Under the pieces are notes generated by a model. The model had not been told where the DNA came from, did no database searches, and saw only the letters and a program-made list of their open reading frames with translations. From Clusia tigrina (lineage: Eukaryota; Arthropoda; Insecta; Diptera; Clusiidae), in NCBI GenBank assembly GCA_920105625.2, contig OV050030.1, positions 243,381,889 through 243,445,888 of the forward strand: a stretch of 64,000 nt of DNA, written 5' to 3'. Below, one piece after another: positions 53,361-64,000 of this stretch. The position numbers were made by a program, and so were the translations under genes. Each line of letters opens with the position of its first letter. Position 1 is the stretch's first letter.

Positions 53361-53689
53361 AGTACTTTATTGTTGCAAAATTTCAAGGTTTTATGACGCT
53401 CCAGTAAAAAGTTACAAGCATTTGTATATTGCAAACTTTGATAGGTGTAGGACGTACCGTATAGAAGTTAGGGCCATTTGAAGTTTTATCAGTGTTTGAT
53501 TTGGGACTCAAGGGTAGCATAGCTTTGAGCGATTGCTTAAATTGACAAGTCGCTTGAGTACTTTATTGTTACAAAATTTCAAGGTTTTATGACGCTCCAG
53601 TAAAAAGTTACAAGCATTTGTATGTTGCAAACTTTGATAGGTGTAGGACGTACCGTATAGGAGTTAGGGCCATTTGAAGTTTTATCAGT
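53361..53689 (+). repeat. Transition monomers G to H
   Basis: Under two monomers, with attgttgcaaaatttc and gtatattgc, then gacaagtcgcttgag near 53545 and ccgtataggag. The gtatattgc form had been absent since about 33.5 kb, and it reappears here and at 56172. There is only satellite sequence. Confidence 0.7.
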
Positions 53690-54940
53690 GTTTGATTTGG
53701 CACTCAAGGGTAGCATAGCTTTGAGCGATAGCTTAAATTCACAAGAGGCTCGAGTACTTCATTGTTACAATATTGCAAGGCTTTATGACGCTCCAGTAAA
53801 AACTTACAAGCATATGTATGTTGTAAACTTTGACAGGTGTAGGATGACCGTACAGAAGTTAGGGCCATTGGAAGTTTAATCAGTGTTTGATTTGGGACTC
53901 AAGGGTAGCATAGCTTTGAGCGATAGCTTAAATTGACAAGAGGCTCGAGTTCTTTATTGTTACAAAATTTCAAGGTTCTATGACGCTCCAGTAAAAAGTT
54001 ACAAGCATTTGTATGTGGCAAACTTTGATAGGTGTAGGACGTACCGTATAGAAGTTAGGGCCATTTGAAGTTTTATCAGTGTTTGATTTGGGACTCAAGG
54101 GTAGCATAGCTTTGAGCGATAGCTTAAATTGACAAGAGGCCCGAGTACTTTATTGTTACAAAATTTCAAGGTTTTATGACGCTCCAGTAAAAAGTTACAG
54201 GCATTTGTATGTTGCAAACTTTGATAGGTGTAGGACGTACCGTATAGAAGTTAGGGCCATTTGAAGTTTTATCGGTATTTGATTTGGTACTCAAGGGTAG
54301 CATAGCTTTGAGCGATAGCTTAAATTGACAAGAGGCTCGAGTACTTTAATGTTACAAAATTTCAAGATTTTATGACGGTCCAGTAAAAAGTTACAAGCAT
54401 TTGTATGTTGCAAACTTTGATAGGTGTAGGACGTACCGTATAGAAGTTGGGCCATTTGAAGTTTTATCAGTGTTTGATTTGTGACTCAAGGGTAGCATAG
54501 CTTTGAGCGATTGCTTAAATTGACAAGAGGCTTGAGTACTTTATTGTTACCAAATTTCAAGGTTTTATGCCGCTCTAGTAAAAAGTTACAAGCATTTGTA
54601 TGTTGCAAACTTTGATAGGTGTAGGACGTACCGTATAGAAGTTAGGGCCATTTGAAGTTCTATCAGTGTTTGATTTGGGACTCAAGGGTAGAATAGCTTT
54701 GAGCGATAGCTTAAATTGACAAGAGGCTCGAGTACTTTATTGTTACAAAATTTCAAGGTTTTATGACGCTCCAGTAAAAAGATACAGGCATTTGTATGTT
54801 GCAAACTTTGATAGGTGTATGACGTACCGTATAGAAGTCATGGCCATTTCAAGTTTTATCAGTGTTTGATTTGGAAGTCAAGGGTAGCATAGCTTTGAGC
54901 GATAGCTTAAATTGACAAGAGGCTCGAGTACTTTATTGTT
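53690..54940 (+). repeat. HOR block H1 (16-monomer offset)
   Basis: About six monomers repeated at 56825-58070 with an offset of 3135 bp, equal to 16 monomers. Shared variants are ttggcactcaag, aaattcacaagagg, acaatattgcaagg, gttgtaaac, ccgtacagaag, gtatgtggcaaac, gaggcccgag, ttatcggtatttg and gtcatggccatttcaag with ggaagtcaagg. Confidence 0.85.
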
Positions 54941-56824
54941 ACAAAATTTCCAGATTTTATGACGGTCCAGTAAAAAGTTACAAGCATTTGTATGTTGCAA
55001 ACTTTGATAGGTGTAGGACGTACCGTATAGAAGTTGGGCCATTTCAAGTTTTATCAGTGTTTGATTTGTGACTCAAGGGTAGCATAGCTTTGAGCGATTG
55101 CTAAAATTGACAAGAGGCTTGAGTACTTTATTGTTACAAAATTTCAAGGTTTTATGACGCTCCAGTAAAAAGTTACAAGCATTTGTATGTTGCAAACTTT
55201 GATAGGTGTAGAACTTACCGTATAGGAGTTAGGGCCATTTGAAGTTTTATCAGTGTTTGATTTGGTACTCAAGGGTAGCATAGCTTTGAGCGATAACTTA
55301 AATTGACAAGAGGCTCGAGCACTTTATTGTTACAAAATTTCACGGTTTTATGACGCTCCAGAAAAAATGTTACAAGCATTTGTATGTTGCAAACTTTGAT
55401 AGGTGTAGGACATACCATATAGAAGTTAGGGCCATTTGAAGTTTTATCAGTGTTTGATTTGGTACTCAAGGGTAGCATAGCTTTGAGCGATAGCTTAAAC
55501 AATTGACAAGAGGCTCGAGTACTTTATTGTTACAAAATTTCAAGATTTTATGACGGTCCAGTAAAAAGTTACAAGCATTTGTATGTTGCAAACTTTGATA
55601 GGTGTAGGACGTACCGTATAGAAATTGGGCCATTTGAAGTTTTATCAGTGTTTGATTTCTGACTCAAGGGTAGCATAGCTTTGCGCGATTGCTTAAATTG
55701 ACAAGAGGCTTGAGTACTTTATTGTTACAAAATTTCAAGGTTTTATGACGCTCCAGTAAAAAGTTACAAGCATTTGCATGTTGCAAACTTTGATAGGTGT
55801 AGGACGTACCGTATAGGAGTTAGGGCCATTTGAAGTTCTATCAGTTTTTGATTTGGGACTCAAGGGTAGAATAGCTTTGAGCGATAGCTTAAATTGACAA
55901 GAGGCTCGAGTACTTTATTGTTACAAAATTTCAAGGTTTTATGACGCTCCAGTATAAAGTTACAAGCATTTGTATGTTGCAAACTTTGATAGGTGTAGGA
56001 CGTACCGTATGGAAGTTAGGGCCATTTGAAGTTTTATCAGTGTTTGATTTGGGACTCAAGGTTAGCATAGCTTTGAGCGATAACTTAAATTGACAAGAGG
56101 CTCGAGTACTTTATTATTGCAAAATTTCAAGGTTTTATGACGCTCCAGTAAAAAGTTACAAGCATTTGTATATTGCAAACTTTGATAGGTGTAGGACGTA
56201 CCGTATAGAAGTTAGGGCCATTTGAAGTTTTATCAGTGTTTGATTTGGGACTCAAGGGTAGCATAGCTTTGAGCGATAGCTTAAATTGACAAGAGGCTCG
56301 AGTAATTCATTGTTACAAAATTTCAAGGTTTTATGACGCTCCAGTAAAAACTTACAAGCATTTGTATGTTGCAAACTTTGACAGGTGTAGGATGACCGTA
56401 TAGAAGTTAGGGACATTTGATGTTTTATCAGTATTTGATTTGGGACTCAAGGGTAGCATAGCTTTGAGCGATTGCTTAAATTGACAAGACGCTTGAGTAC
56501 TTTATTGTTACAAAATTTCAAGGTTTTATGACGCTCCAGTAAAAAGTTACAAGCATTTGTATGTTGCAAACTTTGATAGGTGTAGGACGTACTGTATAGG
56601 AGTTAGGGCCATTTGAAGTTTTATCAGTGTTTGACTTGGTACTCAAGGGTAGCATAGCTTTGAGCGATAGCTTAAATTGACAAGAGGCTCGAGTACTTTA
56701 TTGTTACAAAATTTCAAGGTTTTATGACGCTCCATTATAAAGTTACAAGTATTTGTATGTTGCAAACTTTGATAGGTGTAGGACGTACCGTATAGAAGTT
56801 AGGGCCATTTGAAGTTTTATCAGT
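54941..56824 (+). repeat. Satellite between H1 and H2
   Basis: About ten monomers. They include another ccagaaaaaatg monomer at 55358, linking this stretch to the G units, and a gtaattcattgttac form at 56302. There is a 3-bp insertion in agcttaaacaattgac at 55498. It fills the 16-monomer period of block H. Confidence 0.75.
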
Positions 56825-58070
56825 GTTTGATTTGGCACTCAAGGGTAGCATAGCTTTGAGCGATAGCTTAAATTCACAAGAGGCTCGAGTACTTCATTGT
56901 TACAATATTGCAAGGTTTTATGACGCTCCAGTAAAAACTTACAAGCATTTGTATGTTGTAAACTTTGACAGGTGTAGGATGACCGTACAGAAGTTAGGGC
57001 CATTGGAAGTTTAATCAGTGTTTGATTTGGGACTCAAGGGTAGCATAGCTTTGAGCGATAGCTTAAATTGACAAGAGGCTCGAGTTCTTTATTGTTACAA
57101 AATTTCAAGGTTCTATGACGCTCCAGTAAAAAGTTACAAGCATTTGTATGTGGCAAACTTTGATAGGTGTAGGACGTACCGTATAGAAGTTAGGGCCATT
57201 TGAAGTTTTATCAGTGTTTGATTTGGGACTCAAGGGTAGCATAGCTTTGAGCGATAGCTTAAATTGACAAGAGGCCCGAGTACTTTATTGTTACAAAATT
57301 TTAAGGTTTTATGACGCTCCAGTAAAAAGTTACAGGCATTTGTATCTTGCAAACTTTGATAGGTGTAGGACGTACCGTATAGAAGTTAGGGCCATTTGAA
57401 GTTTTGTCGGTATTTGATTTGGTACTCAAGGGTAGCATAGCTTTGAGCGATAGCTTAAATTGACAAGAGGCTCGAGTACTTTAATGTTACAAAATTTCAA
57501 GATTTTATGACGGTCCAGTAAAAAGTTACAAGCATTTGTATGTTGCAAACTTTGATAGGTGTAGGACGTACCGTATAGAAGTTGGGCCATTTGAAGTTTT
57601 ATCAGTGTTTGATTTGTGACTCAAGGGTAGCATAGCTTTGAGCGATTGCTTAAATTGACAAGAGGCTTGAGTACTTTATTGTTACCAAATTTCAAGGTTT
57701 TATGACGCTCTAGTAAAAAGTTACAAGCATTTGTATGTTGCAAACTTTGATAGGTGTAGGACGTATCGTATAGAAGTTAGGGCCATTTGAAGTTCTATCA
57801 GTGATTGATTTGGGACTCAAGGGTAGAATAGCTTTGAGCGATAGCTTAAACTGACAAGAGGCTCGAGTACTTTATTGTTACAAAATTTCAAGGTTTTATG
57901 ACGCTCCAGTAAAAAGTTACAGGCATTTGTATGTTGCAAACTTTGATAGGTGTATGACGTACCGTATAGAAGTCATGGCCATTTCAAGTTTTATCAGTGT
58001 TTGATTTGGAAGTCAAGGGTATAGCTTTGAGCGATAGCTTAAATTGACAAGAGGCTCGAGTACTTTATTG
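56825..58070 (+). repeat. HOR block H2
   Basis: Second copy of block H with the same chain of rare variants. Private changes are few: aattttaagg near 57297, ttttgtcgg near 57403, acgtatcg near 57762, and loss of 3 bp in aagggtatagc at 58014-58024, where H1 has aagggtagcatagc. Confidence 0.85.
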
Positions 58071-58755
58071 TTACAAAATTTCAAGGTTTTATGACGCTCC
58101 AGTATAAAGTTACAAGCATTTATATGTTGCAAACTTTGATAGGTGTAGGACGTACCGTATAGAAGTTAGGGCCATTTGAAGTTTTATCAGTGTTTGATTT
58201 GGGACTCAAGGTTAGCATAGCTTTGCGCGATAACTTAAATTGACAAGAGGCTCGAGTACTTTATTGTTACAAAATTTCAAAGTTTTATGACGCTCCAGTA
58301 AAAACTTACAAGCATTTGTATGTTGCAAACTTTGATAGGTGTAGGACGTACCGTATAGAAGTTGGGCCATTTGAAGTTTTATCAGTGTTCGATTTGTGAC
58401 TCAAGGGTAGCATAGCTTTGAGCGATTGCTTAAATTGACAAGAGGCTGGAGTACTTTATTGTTACAAAATTTCAAGGTTTTATGACGCTCCAGTAAAAAC
58501 TGACAAGCATTTGTATGTTGCAAACTTTGATAGGTGTAGGACGTACCGTATAGAAGTTAGGGCCATTTGAAGTTTTATCGGTATTTGATTTGGTACTCAA
58601 GGGTAGCATAGCTTTGAGCGATAGCTTAAATTAACAAGAGGCTCGAGTACTTTAATGTTACAAAATTTCAAGATTTTATGACGGTCCAGTAAAAAGTTAC
58701 AAGCATTTTTATGTTGCAAACTTTGATAGGTGTAGGACGTACCGTATAGAAGTTG
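58071..58755 (+). repeat. Transition monomers H to I
   Basis: Three to four monomers: tataaag with gctttgcgcg, caaagttttatg with aaaaacttac and gttgggcc, ctggag with aaaaactgac, and the tcggtatttg monomer ending in attaacaagagg. These carry features of both neighbours and lead directly into the regular trimers. Confidence 0.7.
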
Positions 58756-61106
58756 GGCCGTTTGAAGTTTTATCAGTGTTTGATTTGTGACTCAAGGGTA
58801 GCATAGCTTTGAGCGATTGCTTAAATTGACAAGAGGCTTGAGTACTTTATTGTTACCAAATTTCAAGGTTTTATGACGCTCTAGTAAAAAGTTACAAGCA
58901 TTTGTATGTTGCAAACTTTGATAGGTGTAGGACGTACCGTATAGAAGTTAGGGCCATTTGAAGTTCTATCAGTGTTTGATTTGGGACTCAAGGGTAGAAT
59001 AGCTTTGAGCGATAGCTTAAATTGACAAGAGGCTCGAGTACTTTATTGTTACAAAATTTCAAGGTTTTATGACGCTCCAGTAAAAAGTTACAGGCATTTG
59101 TATGTTGCAAACTTTGTTAGGTGTATGACGTACCGTATAGAAGTCATGGACATTTCAAGTTTTATCAGTGTTTGATTTGGAAGTCAAGGGTAGCATAGCT
59201 TTGAGCGATAGCTTAAATTGACAAGAGGCTCGAGTACTTTATTGTTACAAAATTTCAAGGTTTTATGACGCTCCAGTATAAAGTTACAAGCATTTGTATG
59301 TTGCAAACTTTGATAGGTGTAGGACGTACCGTATAGAAGTTAGGGCCGTTTGAAGTTTTATCAGTGTTTGATTTGTGACTCAAGGGTAGCATAGCATTGA
59401 GCAATTGCTTAAATTGGCAAGAGGCTTGAGTACTTTATTGTTACCAAATTTCAAGGTTTTATGACGCTCTAGTAAAAAGTTACAAGCATTGGTATGTTGC
59501 AAACTTTGATAGGTGTAGGACGTACCGTATAGAAGTTAGGGCCATTTGAAGTTCTATTAGTGTTTGATTTGGGACTCAAGGGTAGAATAGCTTTGAGCGA
59601 TAGCTTAAATTGACAAGAGGCCCGAGTACTTTATTGTTACAAAATTTCAAGGTTTTATGACGCTCCAGTAAAAAGTTACAGGCATTTGTGTGTTGCAAAC
59701 TTTGATAGGTGTATGACGTACCGTATAGAAGTTATGGCCATTTGAAGTTTTATCAGTGTTTGATTTGGAACTCAAGGATAGCATAGCTTTGAGCGATAGC
59801 TTAAATTGACAAGAGGCTCGAGTACTTTATTGTTACAAAATTTCAAGGTTTTATGACGCTCCAGTATAAAGTTACAAGCATTTGTATGTTGCAAACTTTG
59901 ATAGGTGTAGGACGTACCGTATAGAAGTTGGGCCGTTTGAAGTTTTATCAGTGTTTGATTTGTGACTCAAGGGTAGCATAGCTTTGAGCGATTGCTTAAA
60001 TTGACAAGAGGCTTGAGTACTTTATTGTTACCAAATTTCAAGGTTTTATGACGCTCTAGTAAAAAGTTACAAGCATTTGTATGTTGCAAACTTTGATAGG
60101 TGTAGGACGTACCGTATAGAAGTTAGGGCCATTTGAAGTTCTATCAGTGTTTGATTTGGGACTCAAGGGTAGAATAGCTTTGAGCGATAGCTTAAATTGA
60201 CAAGAGGCTCGAGTACTTTATTGTTACAAAATTTCAAGGTTTTATGACGCTCCAGTAAAAAGTTACAGGCATTTGTATGTTGCAAACTTTGTTAGGTGTA
60301 TGACGTACCGTATAGAAGTCATGGACATTTCAAGTTTTATCAGTGTTTGATTTGGAAGTCAAGGGTAGCATAGCTTTGAGCGATAGCTTAAATTGACAAG
60401 AGGCTCGAGTACTTTATTGTTACAAAATTTCAAGGTTTTATGACGCTCCAGTATAAAGTTACAAGCATTTGTATGTTGCAAACTTTGATAGGTGTAGGAC
60501 GTACCGTATAGAAGTTAGGGCCGTTTGAAGTTTTATCAGTGTTTGATTTGTGACTCAAGGGTAGCATAGCATTGAGCAATTGCTTAAATTGGCAAGAGGC
60601 TTGAGTACTTTATTGTTACCAAATTTCAAGGTTTTATGACGCTCTAGTAAAAAGTTACAAGCATTGGTATGTTGCAAACTTTGATAGGTGTAGGACGTAC
60701 CGTATAGAAGTTAGGGCCATTTGAAGTTCTATTAGTGTTTGATTTGGGACTCAAGGGTAGAATAGCTTTGAGCGATAGCTTAAATTGACAAGAGGCCCGA
60801 GTACTTTATTGTTACAAAATTTCAAGGTTTTATGACGCTCCAGTAAAAAGTTACAGGCATTTGTATGTTGCAAACTTTGATAGGTGTATGACGTACCGTA
60901 TAGAAGTTATGGCCATTTGAAGTTTTATCAGTGTTTGATTTGGAACTCAAGGATAGCATAGCTTTGAGCGATAGCTTAAATTGACAAGAGGCTCGAGTAC
61001 TTTATTGTTACAAAATTTCAAGGTTTTATGACGCTCCAGTATAAAGTTACAAGCATTTGTATGTTGCAAACTTTGATAGGTGTAGGACGTACCGTATAGA
61101 AGTTAG
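58756..61106 (+). repeat. Regular trimer/hexamer HOR, block I1
   Basis: The variant gggccgtttg recurs at 58756, 59344, 59931 and 60519, every 587-588 bp, which is three monomers. Two trimer types alternate. Type beta has ctttgagcgattgc, ttctatcag and gtcatggacatttcaag with ggaagtc. Type alpha has cattgagcaattgc, ggcaagagg, ttctattag, gaggcccgag, gttatggcc and ggaactcaaggatag. The full period is therefore six monomers (1175 bp), the simplest and most regular HOR in the window. Confidence 0.9.
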
Positions 61107-61915
61107 GGCCATTTGAAGTTCTATCAGTGTTTGATTTGGGACTCAAGGGTAGAATAGCTTCGAGCGATAGCTTAAATTGACAAGAGGCTCGAGTACTTTA
61201 TTGTTACAAAATTTCAAGGTTTTATGACGCTCCAGTAAAAAGCTACAGGCATTTGTAAGTTGCAAACTTTGATAGGTGTATGACGTACCGTATAGAAGTT
61301 AGGGCCATTTGAAGTTTTATCAGTGTTTGATTTGGTACTCAAGGGTAGCATAGCTTTGAGCGAAAGCTTAAATTGACAAGAGGCTCGAGTACTTTATTGT
61401 TACAAAATTTCAAGGTTTTATGACGCTCCAGTATAAAGTTACAAGCATTTGTATGTTGCAAACTTTGATAGGTGTAGGACGTACCGTATAGAACTTAGGG
61501 CCATTTGAAGTTTTATCAGTGTTTGATTTGGGACTCAAGGGTAGCATAGCTTTGAGCGATAGCTTTAATTGACAAGAGGCTCGAGTACTTTATTGTTACA
61601 AAATTTCAAGGTTTTATGACGCACCAGTAAATAGCTACAGGCATTTGTATGTTGCAAATTTTGATAGGTGTATGACGTACCATATAGAAGTTAGGGCCAT
61701 TTGAAGTTTTATCAGTATTTGATTTGGTAATCAAGGGTAGCATAGCTTTGAGCAAAAACTTAAATTGAGAAGAGGCTCGAGTACTTTATTGTTACAAAAT
61801 TTCAAGGTTTTATGACGCTCCAGTATAAAGTTACAAGCATTTGTATGTTGCAAACTTTGATAGGTGTAGGACGTACCGTATAGAAGTTAGGGCCATTTGA
61901 AGTTTTATCAGTGTT
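61107..61915 (+). repeat. Four-monomer interruption of the hexamer HOR
   Basis: The expected gggccgtttg at 61107 is absent. Instead there are about four monomers of other types: gtagaatagcttcg, gctacagg with gtaagttgc and tatgacg, gaacttagg with agctttaattg, and gcaccagtaaatagctac with gagcaaaaact and gagaagagg. They resemble the gctacagg/tataaag monomers of the G units. The regular order resumes near 61920. Confidence 0.82.
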
Positions 61916-64000
61916 TGATTTGTGACTCAAGGGTAGCATAGCTTTGAGCGATTGCTTAAATTGGCAAGAGGCTTGAGTACTTTATTGTTACCAAATTTCA
62001 AGGTTTTATGACGCTCTAGTAAAAAGTTACAAACATTGGTATGTTGCAAACTTTGATAGGTGTAGGACGTACCGTATAGAAGTTAGGGCCATTTGAAGTT
62101 CTATTAGTGTTTGATTTGGGACTCAAGGGTAGAATAGCTTTGAGCGATAGCTTAAATTGACAAGAGGCCCGAGTACTTTATTGTTACAAAATTTCAAGGT
62201 TTTATGACGCTCCAGTAAAAAGTTACAGGCATTTGTATGTTGCAAACTTTGATAGGTGTATGACGTACCGTATAGAAGTTATGGCCATTTGAAGTTTTAT
62301 CAGTGTTTGATTTGGAACTCAAGGATAGCATAGCTTTGAGCGATAGCTTAAATTGACAAGAGGCTCGAGTACTTTATTGTTACAAAATTTCAAGGTTTTA
62401 TGACGCTCCAGTATAAAGTTACAAGCATTTGTATGTTGCAAACTTTGATAGGTGTAGGACGTACCGTATAGAAGTTAGGGCCAATTGAAGTTCTATCAGT
62501 GTTTGATTTGGGACTCAAGGGTAGAATAGCTTTGAGCGATAGCTTAAATTGACAAGAGGCTCGAGTACTTTATTGTTACAAAATTTCAAGGTTTTATGAC
62601 GCTCCAGTAAAAAGTTACAGGCATTTGTATGTTGCAAACTTTGTTAGGTGTATGACGTACCGTATAGAAGTCATGGACATTTCAAGTTTTATCAGTGTTT
62701 GATTTGGAAGTCAAGGGTAGCATAGCTTTGAGCGATAGCTTAAATTGACAAGAGGCTCGAGCACTTTATTGTTACAAAATTTCAAGGTTTTATGACGCTC
62801 CAGTATAAAGTTACAAGCATTTGTATGTTGCAAACTTTGATAGGTGTAGGACGTACCGTATAGAAGTTAGGGCCGTTTGAAGTTTTATCAGTGTTTGATT
62901 TGTGACTCAAGGGTAGCATAGCATTGAGCAATTGCTTAAATTGGCAAGAGGCTTGAGTACTTTATTGTTACCAAATTTCAAGGTTTTATGACGCTCTAGT
63001 AAAAAGTTACAAGCATTGGTATGTTGCAAACTTTGATAGGTGTAGGACGTACCGTATAGAAGTTAGGGCCATTTGAAGTTCTATTAGTGTTTGATTTGGG
63101 ACTCAAGGGTAGAATAGCTTTGAGCGATAGCTTAAATTGACAAGAGGCCCGAGTACTTTATTGTTACAAAATTTCAAGGTTTTATGACGCTCCAGTAAAA
63201 AGTTACAGGCATTTGTATGTTGCAAACTTTGATAGGTGTATGACGTACCGTATAGAAGTTATGGCCATTTGAAGTTTTATCAGTGTTTGATTTGGAACTC
63301 AAGGATAGCATAGCTTTGAGCGATAGCTTAAATTGACAAGAGGCTCGAGTACTTTATTGTTACAAAATTTCAAGGTTTTATGACGCTCCAGTATAAAGTT
63401 ACAAGCATTTGTATGTTGCAAACTTTGATAGGTGTAGGACGTACCGTATAGAAGTTGGGCCGTTTGAAGTTTTATCAGTGTTTTATTTGTGACTCAAGGG
63501 TAGCATAGCTTTGAGCGATTGCTTAAATTGACAAGAGGCTTGAGTACTTTATTGTTACCAAATTTCAAGGTTTTATGACGCTCTAGTAAAAAGTTACAAG
63601 CATTTGTATGTTGCAAACTTTGATAGGTGTAGGACGTACCGTATAGAAGTTAGGGCCATTTGAAGTTCTATCAGTGTTTGATTTGGGACTCAAGGGTAGC
63701 ATAGCTTTGAGCGATAGCTTAAATTGACAAGAGGCTCGAGTACTTTATTGTTACAAAATTTCAAGGTTTTATGACGCTCCAGTAAAAAGTTACAGGCATT
63801 TGTATGTTGCAAACTTTGTTAGGTGTATGACGTACCGTATAGAAGTCATGGACATTTCAAGTTTTATCAGTGTTTGATTTGGAAGTCAAGGGTAGCATAG
63901 CTTTGAGCGATAGCTTAAATTGACAAGAGGCTCGAGTACTTTATTGTTACAAAATTTCAAGGTTTTATGACGCTCCAGTATAAAGTTACAAGCATTTGTA
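61916..64000 (+). repeat. Trimer/hexamer HOR resumes, block I2
   Basis: Alpha and beta trimers continue to the window edge, with gggccgtttg at 62871 and 63458 and gtcatggac at 62668 and 63843. The first monomer at 61920-61970 is a hybrid, with beta-type ctttgagcgattgc followed by alpha-type ggcaagagg. At 62473 one monomer of a beta trimer is skipped, so the intervals of the ttctattag marker are 7 and then 5 monomers. The last monomer is cut by the window end (63953-64000). Confidence 0.87.

Larger units (their letters stand above)
1..64000 (+). repeat. 196-bp tandem satellite array filling the window
   Basis: The same unit of about 196 bp recurs head to tail from the first base to the last, about 326 times, always in one orientation. 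Monomer starts at 1, 197, 393 and so on are recognised by the word aatttcaagg after ttgttacaa. Conserved words in order are gacgctccag, catttgtatgttgcaaac, ataggtgtagg, gggccatttgaag, tttgattt, actcaaggg, tagctttgagcgat, ttaaattgacaagaggc and tcgagtactt. Monomers mostly differ from one another by a few percent, with indels of 1-4 bp. No unique DNA, mobile element or gene interrupts the array, and both window edges lie inside it. Such arrays are typical of eukaryotic centromeric or heterochromatic DNA. That assignment is inference, because nothing in the sequence proves kinetochore function. Confidence 0.99.

Noticed and set aside
5819..57014. Open frames of 60-119 codons on both strands, such as 47830-48189 (-), 39521-39781 (-) and 12047-12247 (+)
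   Set aside because: They recur only because the same monomer variants recur. They are built from translated satellite in shifting frames (196 is not divisible by 3), contain no recognisable domain, and are broken by single-base indels in sister copies. I treat none as a gene.
1..64000. CRISPR array
   Set aside because: The repeats are 196 bp and directly contiguous, with no unique spacers between them and no cas genes.
1..64000. CENP-B box (ttcgNNNNaNNcggg)
   Set aside because: The only ttcg context common in the array is gttcgatttgggac, which lacks the required a and cggg positions. I saw no monomer with the full motif.
1..64000. Tandem tRNA, 5S rRNA or histone-type gene cluster
   Set aside because: The unit lacks a cloverleaf, A/B boxes in the correct spacing, a 5S internal control region, or any conserved open frame. 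Variation is spread over the whole monomer with no protected gene-like core.
1..64000. Transposon or retroelement insertions, or inverted satellite segments
   Set aside because: I looked for breaks in monomer phase and for reverse-complement words such as cttgaaattttgtaac and found none. All phase changes are explained by small indels and one 88-bp deletion.

Overview
The whole 64 kb window is one uninterrupted satellite DNA array. A monomer of about 196 bp (about 38% G+C, counted on a consensus read by eye) is repeated head to tail, always on the same strand, roughly 326 times. I see no gene, RNA gene, transposon, inverted monomer or unique sequence. Monomer length is mostly 195-197 bp, and 196 is not a multiple of three. 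The scattered 60-119 codon open frames are therefore chance gaps between the stops of the repeat.

Organism: the array points to a eukaryote, with the window lying inside centromeric, pericentromeric or other heterochromatin. The period is close to a nucleosome repeat, and monomers are organised into higher-order repeats (HORs). Many variants are C-to-T or G-to-A changes at the monomer's CpG sites, which suggests cytosine methylation. A short word pair in the monomer resembles what I remember of soybean CentGm centromeric satellites. A plant is therefore possible, but the species cannot be fixed from this window.

Layout, left to right. 1-5095: a 15-monomer block followed by an 11-monomer version of it. 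5375-13598: two almost identical copies of a 21-monomer HOR (4.11 kb). 13.6-25.4 kb: an irregular mosaic with block-wise similarity at 16-, 17- and 20-monomer offsets, including one monomer cut to 111 bp. 25391-35576: two almost identical copies of a 26-monomer HOR (5.09 kb), each carrying an older two-monomer duplication. 35.6-41.8 kb: a decayed third version of that unit plus 5- and 7-monomer duplications. 41.8-53.4 kb: successive versions of one HOR whose length grows 10, 12, 13, 14 monomers. 53.7-58.1 kb: a 16-monomer-offset duplication. 58.7-64 kb: a short, regular 3-monomer/6-monomer HOR (588/1175 bp) with one four-monomer interruption.

The main point of interest is this change of HOR period and of monomer subfamily along one contiguous array. 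It records successive unequal exchanges and block duplications. Coordinates of HOR edges are good to about one monomer. Identity statements come from reading by eye, not from alignment.
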